Shown: positions 49,993-59,049 of the stretch, one piece after another
Position numbering within the stretch: position 1 is the stretch's first letter
Layout: every line of letters begins with the position of its first letter
Assembly: GCA_021787665.1 (NCBI GenBank)
Contig: JAJYLN010000013.1
Location: 1-64,000 of the forward strand
Source of the DNA: a bacterium
Lineage (GTDB): Bacteria > JAMCPX01
Reading direction: 5' to 3'
DNA length: 64,000 nt
The notes under the pieces: generated by a model
The model's database searches: none
What the model saw: the letters and a program-made list of their open reading frames with translations, nothing else
What the model was told of the DNA's origin: nothing
Translations under genes and position numbers: made by a program

Positions 49993-52900
49993 ATGGTGAC
50001 GATGCAGTTAAAGAGGCTTGAGATCCAGGGCTTTAAGACCTTTGTAGAACCCGTGCGATTCAATTTTGAATACCCGATAGTGGCCATCGTAGGGCCCAAC
50101 GGCAGCGGGAAGAGCAACATTGTCGATGCGGTAAAGTGGTGCATGGGCGAGCAGAGCACGCGACAGCTCCGGGCCAACCAGATGGCTGACCTCATATTCA
50201 ACGGGTCCGAGCACAGGAAGTCTACCGGTATGGCAGATGTCTCTCTGATCTTCTCGAGCAACGGTGCGGGTGAGGCATCGTCCTACGCTTCCTTCTCGGA
50301 GGTGGCGGTTACCAGGAGGATGTTCAGAGGACAGGAGAGCGAATATTACCTCAACAAAGACGCCAAGAGGCTGAGGGATGTCCTCGAGTTTTTGATGGAC
50401 ATCGGCATCAGCGCGAAGGCCTTCTCGATAATAGAGCAGGGACAGATAGGCGAGATTATAGATGCAAAGCCGGAGGTCAGGAGGTACGTTATTGAAGACG
50501 CCGCGGGCATCCTGAAGTACAAGAGCAGAAAGAAGCTGGCACTCGACAAGATTGAGCTGACCAGGGCCAACGTGGCGAGGATATCCGATTTGCTGTCTGA
50601 AATTAAAAGACAGTTGAGCCAGGTCAACAAACAGGTAAAGGTAGCCCAGGAGTATAAGTCACTGAAGGAGGAATACCGGAGTCTGGACCTCGGCATCCTG
50701 AAGACGGAATACGAGCGGTTCGTATCAACGCTCGCGGAGAAGAAGGCCACCCTCGAACAGGCAAGGTTCGAAGCCGCGAAACTCTCTTCCCGTGCGGCCT
50801 CGAGGTATGCTGATCAGCAGCGTTTCAAGGACAGGCTCGACAGGCAATGGGCGGACATTACAGAAAAACAGAACAGGAGTAACAGCCTTTCCTCGGAGAC
50901 GATGCTGCTGCAGGAGAAGATCGAATCGTCGAAAAAGCTCAGAGAAGAGCTCCAGATACAGAACGAGAGGAACCGTATGTTCAGGGATGAGCTTGTTGGA
51001 AAGGAGGCATCTCTCAAGGAGCAGATCGCCGTTGAGGTCGGCAGGCTTGATGAAGAGCAAAGGGAGGTACGCTCGCTGAACGAGACGCTCAATGAATACG
51101 AGAACGGAAAGAGCGGCCTCGTCGAGAGGATAGACTCCATCAAGAAAAAGATAGAGGAGGAAAGGGACAACGAATTCAGCAGGGCAAGGACGATTGCACA
51201 GATCGACAACCAGATAGTCTCGATAGAGCACGACCTCGAGAACACGGCGCACCGGATAGAGAAGCTGTCTCACGACAGCGCCCAGGTCGGGCAGAAGATG
51301 GCCGTGATGGGGGAAGAGAAGGAGAGCCTCGGGAAGCAGGAGTCACGCGACGCGCTACGGATAAAAGAGGCCGGCGACTATGCAACCCTTGCCGGTGAGC
51401 AGCTCGCGGTACTCGAGGGTGAGCAGCTCGCCCTTACGGAAACCCTGGAACAGGCGAAGAAGGCATACGAGAGCACGCGATCGAGACACAGCACCCTCAC
51501 GGACCTGATGAAAAACCTCGAGGGGTATTCCGACGGGGCACGCTTCGTCCTGAAACAGACAGACTTGTTTCATATCGACAGGGTCGTTGCCGACTATATG
51601 GATGTGAAGTCAGGGTACGAGCTTGCCGTGCAGGCAGTACTGGGCGATATTGTCCAGGGACTGGTCGTCCAGGACCATCGCACGGCAGAGGAGATAATCG
51701 ATGTCCTGCGGACACAGGACAAAGGCAGGGCCGTCTTCCTCGTACGATCCGACTTTCAGGAGACCCAACGGGTTACAGAACACCACGGCATCCCTGCGCT
51801 CGATGTCGTCGATGTCAGAGACAGCGCGCTCCAGCCCGTATTCAGGGCGCTCCTCGAAAATGTCTCTATCGTCCCGTCGCTTAAGGACGCCACAGCCGTG
51901 ACCGACGCGGGCGGGATCGCAGTGACTATGGCCGGGGATATCGTAAAGCCCGGCATCATCTACGGAGGGTCCGAGGGTGCCATCAGGGGAGGTATACTCG
52001 ACAGACGGAGCGAGCTGGAGCGGTTGGAGCTGGAGATCAGCGGACTGTCGGAAAAGATAGGGAAGTACGAGGCAGAAAGAGCAGACAGAGCCGGAAAAAT
52101 TAGTGCACTCAACCTCAAGCTGGCGGAGTACAACGACGTCAAGCAGGAGCTGGAGAAGCAGCAGTCGAGCATCAGGACGCGGCTCCAGAACATCGAAGAG
52201 CAGATTGGCGATAACGAGAAGTCGCTTCTCACGCTCAGGATGGAGGAGGAAGAGCTGAAAAAGAGCACAGCCGAGTTATACGAGGAGGCGGGCGATCTGA
52301 GAGAAAAGAGAGCGGTATACGAGGAAGACAAAGGAACGAACGCCAGCGTCATGGACGGATTGAAGAATGAGCTTTCGGACGCGGAGTCGCTGCTCGAGGA
52401 TAGAAAGGACGCCATCGCCGTGTGCAACGCAAAGGTCGCCGGGGCAAAAGAGAGACTCAGTGCCCGGTCATCCGACATAAAGAGGATGCATACGGAGCAC
52501 GAGGGCGTCACAGGCCAGATATCATCGCTCGAGCGGGAGTACGAGGGCAACAGCGGCAGGATCAGGACCATGGAGGAGGAAGCCGTAGCGGCCGGAGGCA
52601 GTCTTGCCGCGATGAGCGAAGAGATACAGAGGATACAGGGCGCAATCAATGACGCCAAGGTATTCTACGATAAGGAGCTCAAAGAGTCAACGGATATAGA
52701 ACAGGAGATAAAGCAGCTCGAGAAGGATGCCTCGGTTCTCAAGGAACGGGAATCTGGCCTTGCCGTCGAGGTCTCCGAGCTGACGATGAAATCGGGCTAC
52801 TGTAACGATACCTCGAAGGACAAGTACGGCGCCAACCTCGAGCAGCATGAGGCCGGCCTTCTGTCTGAAGAGGCAATGGCACAGGGGAGGGAGAGGCTTG

Positions 52901-53532
52901 CGCTGCTCTCGGAACGGATAGCGAGGATGGGTGATGTGAACGTCGGCGCCATAAACGAGCACGAGGAGCTGCAGGGCAGGGTCGACTTCTACGAGAAACA
53001 CAGGCAGGACCTCGAGAAGGCCATTGAGGACCTCAAGAAGGTAATACAGTCCATCAACAAAGAATCGCGGAAGCTGTTCCGAGAGGTCTTCGACAAGGTG
53101 AACGAGAACTTCAAGAAGGTAGTGCCCAAGCTATTCGAAGGGGGGAAAGGAGAGCTGATCCTGACGGACGAGCAGGACCTCCTCGAGAGCGGCATGGAGA
53201 TCGTTATCCAGCCACAGGGCAAGAGGCTCCAGAATATAAGCCTCCTCTCGGGCGGCGAGAAGGCACTCTCAGCGGTCGCCCTTCTGATATCCGTCTTCAT
53301 GGTCAGACCAAGCCCGTTCGCCCTGCTCGACGAGATCGACGCGCCCCTGGACGATGCGAGCGTTTCGAAGCTCAATGCCCTCATCAAGGAACTGTCAGCG
53401 CATACACAGTTCATCCTCATAACCCACAACAAGCGGAGCATCGAGATTGCGGACGTCATCTACGGAATCACCATGGAGGAACCCGGCGTCTCAAAGATCT
53501 TATCCGTGAAGCTCCAGAAAGAACCTGCTTGA
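49993..53532 (+). CDS. smc: Chromosome partition protein SMC
   Basis: The 1179-residue condensin ATPase has Walker A GPNGSGKSNIVDAVKW near 30, the EQGQIGEIIDAKPEVRR segment near 145-160, long coiled coils (about 170-500 and 665-1010) and the hinge (about 505-660, with YSDGARFVL and AVQAVLGDIVQGLVV). The C-terminal head has signature LSGGEKALSAVALL and Walker B FALLDEIDAPLDD. It pairs with ScpA and ScpB at 1251-2750. ATG codons at 49993 and 50002 are both possible. The length matches the family. Confidence 0.96.
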   Translation: MVTMQLKRLEIQGFKTFVEPVRFNFEYPIVAIVGPNGSGKSNIVDAVKWCMGEQSTRQLRANQMADLIFNGSEHRKSTGMADVSLIFSSNGAGEASSYASFSEVAVTRRMFRGQESEYYLNKDAKRLRDVLEFLMDIGISAKAFSIIEQGQIGEIIDAKPEVRRYVIEDAAGILKYKSRKKLALDKIELTRANVARISDLLSEIKRQLSQVNKQVKVAQEYKSLKEEYRSLDLGILKTEYERFVSTLAEKKATLEQARFEAAKLSSRAASRYADQQRFKDRLDRQWADITEKQNRSNSLSSETMLLQEKIESSKKLREELQIQNERNRMFRDELVGKEASLKEQIAVEVGRLDEEQREVRSLNETLNEYENGKSGLVERIDSIKKKIEEERDNEFSRARTIAQIDNQIVSIEHDLENTAHRIEKLSHDSAQVGQKMAVMGEEKESLGKQESRDALRIKEAGDYATLAGEQLAVLEGEQLALTETLEQAKKAYESTRSRHSTLTDLMKNLEGYSDGARFVLKQTDLFHIDRVVADYMDVKSGYELAVQAVLGDIVQGLVVQDHRTAEEIIDVLRTQDKGRAVFLVRSDFQETQRVTEHHGIPALDVVDVRDSALQPVFRALLENVSIVPSLKDATAVTDAGGIAVTMAGDIVKPGIIYGGSEGAIRGGILDRRSELERLELEISGLSEKIGKYEAERADRAGKISALNLKLAEYNDVKQELEKQQSSIRTRLQNIEEQIGDNEKSLLTLRMEEEELKKSTAELYEEAGDLREKRAVYEEDKGTNASVMDGLKNELSDAESLLEDRKDAIAVCNAKVAGAKERLSARSSDIKRMHTEHEGVTGQISSLEREYEGNSGRIRTMEEEAVAAGGSLAAMSEEIQRIQGAINDAKVFYDKELKESTDIEQEIKQLEKDASVLKERESGLAVEVSELTMKSGYCNDTSKDKYGANLEQHEAGLLSEEAMAQGRERLALLSERIARMGDVNVGAINEHEELQGRVDFYEKHRQDLEKAIEDLKKVIQSINKESRKLFREVFDKVNENFKKVVPKLFEGGKGELILTDEQDLLESGMEIVIQPQGKRLQNISLLSGGEKALSAVALLISVFMVRPSPFALLDEIDAPLDDASVSKLNALIKELSAHTQFILITHNKRSIEIADVIYGITMEEPGVSKILSVKLQKEPA

Positions 53533-53596
53533 CCATGGAAGCAGGTATCAGGTGTGCCGCGCCAAAGGCTTCCTCGTCAGAGCTGCCCCATCACCG

Positions 53597-54436
53597 ATGA
53601 GCAGTTTTATTGCAAGACTGGCGTCCCTTGTTACCGGACTGTCCGCAAAGGACGGCACGGCTATAGTCGACCGGGAACGCGCTGCCGAGGAAATGCTGTC
53701 GATGGACATGGGCATCGGAGTCATAGAGAAACTGATGGCAAAGCCCGATGTCCCGGGAACGGATCTCCGTACGATTCTGAAGGACAGGATGAAGCACATA
53801 CTGCTTTCGGCCCCCCTGTGTGAGCCGGCGTGCGGTATCCTTATGATTGGCATTAATGGCTCCGGCAAGACCACCACGATAGCCAAGCTCGGCAGATGGT
53901 ACAGGGGACGCGGATATAGCGTGGTCGTCGGTGCAGGGGACACCTACCGGGCCGCTGCCATAGACCAGATCGCTATTCTGGCAGAGCGGGCCGGTATGGA
54001 TATCGTGAAGGCAAGCCCCGGGGTTGACCCGGCATCGGTCATACACGATGCCGTGATGGCCTACAAGCACAGGTCCCGGGATGTCGTTATCGGTGACACG
54101 GCGGGGAGGCTGCACACGAATATCAACCTCATCAACGAGCTCAGGAAGATTAAGACGGTCATGACCAGGGCCCTGGCCGGTGACCGGCTGGCGACATACC
54201 TTATCCTGGACGCGACCATAGGGAAGAACTCGTTCCAGCAGGCGAAGCTCTTCAACGAGCACATCGGCATCGACGGCATCATCATAACGAAGCTCGATGG
54301 TACCGCGAAGGCGGGCATCATTTTTACCATATGCGACGAACTCGGGCTGCCGGTGGTGGCCATAGGCACCGGCGAAGGTATCGACGATTTTATGCCGTTC
54401 GACCGTGTCGCGTTTGTGGAGGGGCTTTTCGCATGA
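53597..54436 (+). CDS. ftsY: Signal recognition particle receptor FtsY
   Basis: FtsY receives SRP-ribosome complexes at the membrane. From ATG 53597 it is 279 residues: a short N domain with no acidic A domain, then the G domain with G1 GINGSGKTTTIAKLGRW, GAGDTYRAAAIDQ, G3 DTAGRLHTN and G4 ITKLDGTAKAG, ending GTGEGIDDFMPFD. An upstream in-frame ATG at 53552 adds 15 residues but lacks N-domain features. It follows smc by 64 bases, as often seen. Lack of the A domain implies membrane binding through its first helix. Confidence 0.93.
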   Translation: MSSFIARLASLVTGLSAKDGTAIVDRERAAEEMLSMDMGIGVIEKLMAKPDVPGTDLRTILKDRMKHILLSAPLCEPACGILMIGINGSGKTTTIAKLGRWYRGRGYSVVVGAGDTYRAAAIDQIAILAERAGMDIVKASPGVDPASVIHDAVMAYKHRSRDVVIGDTAGRLHTNINLINELRKIKTVMTRALAGDRLATYLILDATIGKNSFQQAKLFNEHIGIDGIIITKLDGTAKAGIIFTICDELGLPVVAIGTGEGIDDFMPFDRVAFVEGLFA

Positions 54437-55158
54437 AAAGGCCGATCGTCTACGCACACCGCGGTGCCTCCGGCTATGCGATCGAGAACACCATACCGTC
54501 ATTCGAGCTTGCCATCACGATGAAGGCGGACGCCGTCGAGTTCGACGTCCAGCTCATGCACGATGGCGAAGTCGTGGTGTTCCATGACTTCGATCTGGGT
54601 AGGCTGCTCCATATCGAAAGGAGCGTATCCGCTCTGACAGCAAAAGATCTCAAGAAAATCATCTTCCCGGATACCCCTATACCTCTGCTCAGTGAAGTGC
54701 TCGATGCTATAGGGCACAAAATCGCCATGAACATAGAGCTGAAGTCACAAGCGGAAGACCCAGTCATCCTCCGGGAACTCTGTGCACGGGTCCTGGAGCT
54801 TGTAGAGGCACACGACCTGCGGCATGACGTCGTGATCTCCTCTTTCAACAGAGAGGCGCTGCGACAGGTGCGGGGCCTGTCTCCGGCGATACGGATGGCA
54901 GTGCTGGTAGACGATCTATCGAATGACCATGCGGTGGCATCCTCTCTGAAGACGGCCAGGGACCTATGCGCGTACGCAGTAAATACCTCGTACACCAGCG
55001 CTGCTACAAAGATCGTACACGACTTGCACGGAGCCGGTCTCGACGTCAATGTCTATACGGTAAACAACGATGATCTGGTCCGGCAGGTCGTCAGGGCAGG
55101 CGTCGACGGGCTGTTCACCAACTATCCGGACAGGGCAATAGCCGTACTTGAGGAATAA
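54433..55158 (+). CDS. Glycerophosphodiester phosphodiesterase
   Basis: The enzyme splits glycerophosphodiesters into glycerol-3-phosphate and alcohol. The 241-residue TIM-barrel has YAHRGASGYAIENTIPSF (the usual His-Arg and Glu-Asn-Thr), VEFDVQLMHDGEVVVFHD with the metal ligands and the second catalytic His, and MNIELKSQ. No signal peptide is present, so it should be cytoplasmic. The start overlaps the ftsY stop as ATGA. Its own stop lies in a 13-base tandem duplication. Confidence 0.9.
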   Translation: MKRPIVYAHRGASGYAIENTIPSFELAITMKADAVEFDVQLMHDGEVVVFHDFDLGRLLHIERSVSALTAKDLKKIIFPDTPIPLLSEVLDAIGHKIAMNIELKSQAEDPVILRELCARVLELVEAHDLRHDVVISSFNREALRQVRGLSPAIRMAVLVDDLSNDHAVASSLKTARDLCAYAVNTSYTSAATKIVHDLHGAGLDVNVYTVNNDDLVRQVVRAGVDGLFTNYPDRAIAVLEE

Positions 55159-55179
55159 AGTGGTTGAATAAAGTGGTTG
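55154..55179. repeat. 13-base tandem duplication spanning the phosphodiesterase stop
   Basis: AATAAAGTGGTTG occurs twice in direct succession. The first copy contains the TAA stop codon of the phosphodiesterase gene, so the duplication does not change the protein. Confidence 0.5.
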
Positions 55180-55227
55180 ATTGACATCCCCGCAGTGCTG
55201 CTGTAAAAAAGAAAAAGGGGGTGGCAT

Positions 55228-56004
55228 ATGGACAGGAGTTTCTTCAATCATATACGGCAGCAGACTGTCAGGCTATCGGGAAGAGATATCCAGTTGCCTC
55301 TATTGTATTATGACGTGTCTGCCTTCGCAAGCTCGTTTACGGCACCCACGAGGCTCGTTAAAGGAATACTTCCCTCCCGTCATATGAAGCCCGCAGAGAT
55401 CCTCCCGGGGAGATCCGTCGTTACCATCGCGGCATTCGAATACCGCGACACGTCCGTTGGGCCTTACAACGAGGTTGGGATAACGATCCCCGTTTTACTC
55501 GATCCGCTTATCAGGCTGCCGGGCCTGCCGCTGCTGCTGGAAAAGCGGTATAAGAAGCTCGGCTTCTATGTCCATCATCTGCCCGTCACGACAAAAGTCG
55601 CGTACGATGCCGGGAGGGAGGTGTGGGGTTATCCCAAATTTATCGGAGAGATCACTTTTGCGGACGACGACAACGCCCTGACCATGACTCTCGAGGAGAA
55701 AGGGGATCTCATACTCAGGGTCCGGCTTAACAAGAAGGCTTTCGGCAGCAGGAAGCCGTCACCTTATTCCTGGGACTTCAGGACCTATACCGTGAAAGAC
55801 GGGAAGATTCTCAGGACCGTCGTGGCGACCAGGAGCATGTACCTGAGGACTATGAAGAAAGGAGTCTCTACCCTGGAACTCGGCAGCCATCGAATAGCGA
55901 AGGAGCTCGCCTCGTGGGACGTGACGAGGGAATCGATCGATACGAGGTGGATGCCGGACTTTCAATCGATACTGCCGGAGGCCGAGAGCAGGCATGAGCA
56001 GTAA
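55228..56004 (+). CDS. Acetoacetate decarboxylase-like protein
   Basis: The 258-residue protein has the acetoacetate decarboxylase fold signature GREVWGYPKFIGEI near 128-141. The Lys that forms the Schiff base in the Clostridium enzyme is kept, but the adjacent second Lys, which lowers its pKa, is Phe. RLVKGILPSRHMKPAEILPG near the N-terminus and YNEVGITIPVLL near 85 also fit. The family includes several non-decarboxylase members, so activity on acetoacetate is not assured. It overlaps the first acyl-CoA dehydrogenase gene by 11 bases, suggesting acyl substrates. The ribosome site AAGGGGGTGG is good. Confidence 0.8.
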   Translation: MDRSFFNHIRQQTVRLSGRDIQLPLLYYDVSAFASSFTAPTRLVKGILPSRHMKPAEILPGRSVVTIAAFEYRDTSVGPYNEVGITIPVLLDPLIRLPGLPLLLEKRYKKLGFYVHHLPVTTKVAYDAGREVWGYPKFIGEITFADDDNALTMTLEEKGDLILRVRLNKKAFGSRKPSPYSWDFRTYTVKDGKILRTVVATRSMYLRTMKKGVSTLELGSHRIAKELASWDVTRESIDTRWMPDFQSILPEAESRHEQ

Positions 56005-57184
56005 TAGGGACGGGAAGGGCATACTGAGCACCGAAGAGCAAAAGGCCATAGAGGCGCTTGCATCGGCATTCGCGAAGAAAACAGTTCAGCCCATGCTCTC
56101 CCCCGCAGCAGGGCCTGATGGCGACCTATCAAAGGTAGCCGCTGTCCTGGCAGAAGGTGCAAGGATCGGACTGCTTGCCGAGCACGGTGACGGAAGGCCC
56201 GGGGCTGAAATGGGAATATGGGGAAAGGTGACGCTGTCAATCGGACCGGGCCTTTCCGTTGGCCTCTTGAAGCACATTTCCGAGGCATGCGGAGGAATAG
56301 GGGCGTGTTTCCATGCCGCGGGCCTCGGAAGCCTTGCAGCAGACCTGTTCGGTCTTACCGGAAACGGAAGGCTTGCCTGTATCATTTCGGACTTCGATGA
56401 CTTCCACGTCATGCCCTGTCTGAGCAGCGCGGAGACGGCTTTCAAAAGGGCTACAATAAAGGGCGAATGGAAGGGTACAAGTCTTGTCATCGAGGGAAGC
56501 AAAAAATTCCAACTCCAGGCTTGTCAGACGGCTTCGTATGTCCTGATTGTCCCGTCAAGGTCAGGTAATACGTACACATGGGTTGCAACAATCATCCCAG
56601 CTTCAGACGATAGACTTAAGACTTCAAAGGTCAAGGGACAAATGGGTATGAGGGCTGTAGAGATAAACACTATAGAGATAGATAATATATCTATTGATAA
56701 ACAATATGTTGCATCTGATGACAACAATAATTACGTGCAGTTGATGTATGCCTATAACCTCGTTGGTATGACTGCTGTGCTGACGGGAATAGCAAGGGGT
56801 GCCATAGCATCGGCGTTCAGCTATGCACGCGAAAGATATCAGGGCGGAGACCTCATCATACGGCATCCTGCAATTAGACTTCTGATCGCCGAGTCAGAGA
56901 TGCAGGTCATCGCGATTGAGTCTATGCTGGATGGCATAGCCGGGCACACCCCAAATGACACTCCACAGGGGCTGGTACCCTATGCTGCAGCACTGAAATG
57001 GATCGGCTCCCGGGGATGCGTGCAGGCTATTACGGACTGCCTCCAGGTATTCGGCGGCTATGGATATATGGAAGACTACGGCATGGAAAAGCGCCTGAGG
57101 GACGGGCAGACATTGAAAAGCATGGCCGGGCCATCTGTTACTCACCAGCATACCGTCATGGATGCGCGGGAGGCATGGTCATGA
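55994..57184 (+). CDS. Acyl-CoA dehydrogenase homologue lacking the catalytic Glu
   Basis: The 396-residue protein follows the acyl-CoA dehydrogenase fold: an N-terminal helical domain, middle beta domain and C-terminal four-helix domain with VFGGYGYMEDYGMEKRLRD near 352-370. Where active short-chain dehydrogenases, including its neighbour, have YEGTNQ, it has MAGPSVTHQ, with Ala378 in place of the catalytic Glu. The flavin-binding TEPxAGSD segment is also lost (CIISDFDDF). I infer a non-catalytic partner that forms a heteromer with the next gene product, as known for alpha-beta FadE pairs of actinobacteria. The genes overlap as ATGA. Confidence 0.75.
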   Translation: MSSNRDGKGILSTEEQKAIEALASAFAKKTVQPMLSPAAGPDGDLSKVAAVLAEGARIGLLAEHGDGRPGAEMGIWGKVTLSIGPGLSVGLLKHISEACGGIGACFHAAGLGSLAADLFGLTGNGRLACIISDFDDFHVMPCLSSAETAFKRATIKGEWKGTSLVIEGSKKFQLQACQTASYVLIVPSRSGNTYTWVATIIPASDDRLKTSKVKGQMGMRAVEINTIEIDNISIDKQYVASDDNNNYVQLMYAYNLVGMTAVLTGIARGAIASAFSYARERYQGGDLIIRHPAIRLLIAESEMQVIAIESMLDGIAGHTPNDTPQGLVPYAAALKWIGSRGCVQAITDCLQVFGGYGYMEDYGMEKRLRDGQTLKSMAGPSVTHQHTVMDAREAWS

Positions 57185-58473
57185 TACAGACGGACTTTAG
57201 GCATGCCATCTCGACATTAAAGCCGCTCGGCCGATGGCTTGTTAACGCCTATAATATAAGCACATGGGAGCACGATACGAAAACGCTGCCTGCTTCTTAT
57301 CGTAGTCTCAGACGCAAGTACAGGGCCTTTGCCAGGGAACATCTCGTCCCGATAGCACTTGGGGTCGACCGTGATATCGGTCATTTCGATCCGTACCCTC
57401 TCCTCAAAAAAGCTGGCAGGGCAGGGCTGCTGTCCGAATTTATGGTAAAGCCCATCGGCTCGGCGAGCTTCTACGGACTGCTCCATCATATGACTTTTCC
57501 GGCCGTCCTGAAGGCAGAAGAGCTGACGAGCGTGTGTGGCGGCCTTGGACTGTTGATACTCGATCACGACCTCGGCGTTGCGCCGATCATGCTTGCAGGA
57601 GACCTGTTCCAATATCTTAAGTGGATGGGCAAGATTGCCTATGCCAACAGATACGGAGACTTATGTCTCGCTGCGTTTGCGATAACAGAGCCGTCTGCCG
57701 GCTCCGATGTTGAAGATTCGGATGGTGCCGCGAAAGCGAGGCTTTCGACATTCGCCCGGCCGGTCGATAACGGATATATTATCAACGGCAGAAAGGTCTT
57801 TATCAGCAACGGAGGTATTGCGAAATACATAACCCTCTTTGCCGCCATAAAAGGGGAAGGAGCCGAGTCTTGGACATGTTTCCTTGTCGACAAGGACATG
57901 AAAGGATTTTCCGTGGGACGTCATGAGAAGAAGATGGGGCAGAGGGCCTCAGATGCATCGGAGCTGGTTCTCGAGGACGTTTTCGTCCCGAACAGCAGAG
58001 TCCTGGGCAGGGTGCGCAGTGGATGGGCGATAAACCGCAACGTCCTTGCGTATTCCCGCGTTGGTGTTGCGGCCATATCCCTCGGCATTGCAAGAGGGGC
58101 ACTCGAGATGGCTATCGATTTTTGCAAGACACATTCTCTCGCGGGCAAGCGACTCATGGATTATCAGGACATCCAGCTTGCCGTAGCGGACATGATGATA
58201 GACGTTGCCGCAGCACGAGGCATCACATGGCAGGCAGCACGGTCGTTTATTCCTTATCAGGGAGCTACGGCGAGCGCCAAGGTCTTTGCGAGCGATACCG
58301 CATATCGGGTCGGTAACAGGGCGATGGAGCTTGTCGGCGACTACGGGTATGTGAACGAGTACGGCATCGAGAAGACGTTGAGGGATGCGCGGCTTACCCA
58401 GATATACGAGGGCACGAACCAGGTCAACAGGCTTGCGCTGATAGAATGGCAGCTCGACTCCGAGCTCTCGTAG
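57181..58473 (+). CDS. Acyl-CoA dehydrogenase, catalytically intact
   Basis: The FAD enzyme introduces an alpha-beta double bond into acyl-CoA thioesters. The 430-residue product has ITEPSAGSDVED near 173-184, the FISNGG block, AYSRVGVAAISLGIARGALE, VGDYGYVNEYGIEKTLRDAR and the catalytic Glu410 in IYEGTNQVNR. The start ATG 57181 overlaps the previous stop by 4 bases; ATG 57175 is in frame too. Electrons would pass to an ETF not found in this window. The tandem arrangement with an inactive paralogue and a decarboxylase-like protein is unusual. Confidence 0.88.
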   Translation: MIQTDFRHAISTLKPLGRWLVNAYNISTWEHDTKTLPASYRSLRRKYRAFAREHLVPIALGVDRDIGHFDPYPLLKKAGRAGLLSEFMVKPIGSASFYGLLHHMTFPAVLKAEELTSVCGGLGLLILDHDLGVAPIMLAGDLFQYLKWMGKIAYANRYGDLCLAAFAITEPSAGSDVEDSDGAAKARLSTFARPVDNGYIINGRKVFISNGGIAKYITLFAAIKGEGAESWTCFLVDKDMKGFSVGRHEKKMGQRASDASELVLEDVFVPNSRVLGRVRSGWAINRNVLAYSRVGVAAISLGIARGALEMAIDFCKTHSLAGKRLMDYQDIQLAVADMMIDVAAARGITWQAARSFIPYQGATASAKVFASDTAYRVGNRAMELVGDYGYVNEYGIEKTLRDARLTQIYEGTNQVNRLALIEWQLDSELS

Positions 58474-58495
58474 ACGGCGCTGGTCGGAGCAGGAG

Positions 58496-58624
58496 ATGGA
58501 CTGTAAGCTCGTTCTCAAGAAGCTTTTAACGGCATTCGAAAAAGAAAAGATCCGAAACCTGCAGAGACGTTACCCGGATGCGCTTCCCAAAGCAAAGGCC
58601 GAGATACGGCAGGAGAAGCCATGA
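58496..58624 (+). CDS. Small basic protein (42 aa), possible nucleotidyltransferase N-terminal remnant
   Basis: ATG 58496 follows GCAGGAG and the stop overlaps the next gene's start as ATGA. The first 18 residues (MDCKLVLKKLLTAFEKEK) resemble the beginning of AbiEii/MNT-type nucleotidyltransferases. The rest (RRYPDALPKAKAEIRQEKP) does not, so this could be a deletion remnant joined in frame. The good ribosome site and the coupled start suggest it is translated, perhaps only to promote the membrane protein gene. Confidence 0.4.
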   Translation: MDCKLVLKKLLTAFEKEKIRNLQRRYPDALPKAKAEIRQEKP

Positions 58625-58992
58625 GCCGGATACGCCTGCTCCCGAGATACGAGCATAAGACCCAGCCGCTGGCCCCGGTCGACGTATTCATGGTACGCCT
58701 CCTGCGTAGCGGAGCGCTGGCGCTGCTGGTGGCCGTTGTCGCCCTGTCGATAGGGATGCTGGGGTACCATGTTACCGAGGGACTTCACTGGGTCGATGCG
58801 TTCCTGAACGCCTCGATGATACTCGGTGGCATGGGGCCGGTAAACGCGATCCATACCACGGCGGGCAAGATATTCGCAGGATGCTATGCGCTCTTCTCCG
58901 GCATCATCTTCCTGGTCGCCGCAGGTATACTCCTTGCCCCGGTCTTTCACCGCTTCCTGCACAGGTTCCATCTTGAAGGTGGGAAGAAGTGA
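58621..58992 (+). CDS. Small membrane protein resembling a two-helix ion-channel module
   Basis: The 123-residue protein has a short cytoplasmic start, TM1 (about 31-52), a re-entrant-looking loop (FLNASMILGGMGPVNA near 62-77) and TM2 (about 84-106), then a basic tail. That helix-loop-helix layout resembles two-TM potassium channel domains. The selectivity filter TVGYG is replaced by LGGMGPV, so potassium selectivity is not predicted. It is probably the last gene of the acyl-CoA dehydrogenase operon. Confidence 0.6.
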   Translation: MSRIRLLPRYEHKTQPLAPVDVFMVRLLRSGALALLVAVVALSIGMLGYHVTEGLHWVDAFLNASMILGGMGPVNAIHTTAGKIFAGCYALFSGIIFLVAAGILLAPVFHRFLHRFHLEGGKK

Positions 58993-59005
58993 GACAGGGG
59001 AATTG

Positions 59006-59033
59006 TTGACTTCTTACATACTTTCTATATGAT
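59006..59033 (+). promoter_or_regulatory. Candidate promoter in front of the SUMF1-like gene
   Basis: TTGACT (59006-59011) and TATGAT (59028-59033) with 16 bases between form a good sigma-70 promoter. The -10 box overlaps the first ATG (59029), so if used, translation must begin at the GTG 59050 after GGTGAAAGC, close to the 5' end. Confidence 0.4.
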
Positions 59034-59049
59034 GCATTACGGTGAAAGC

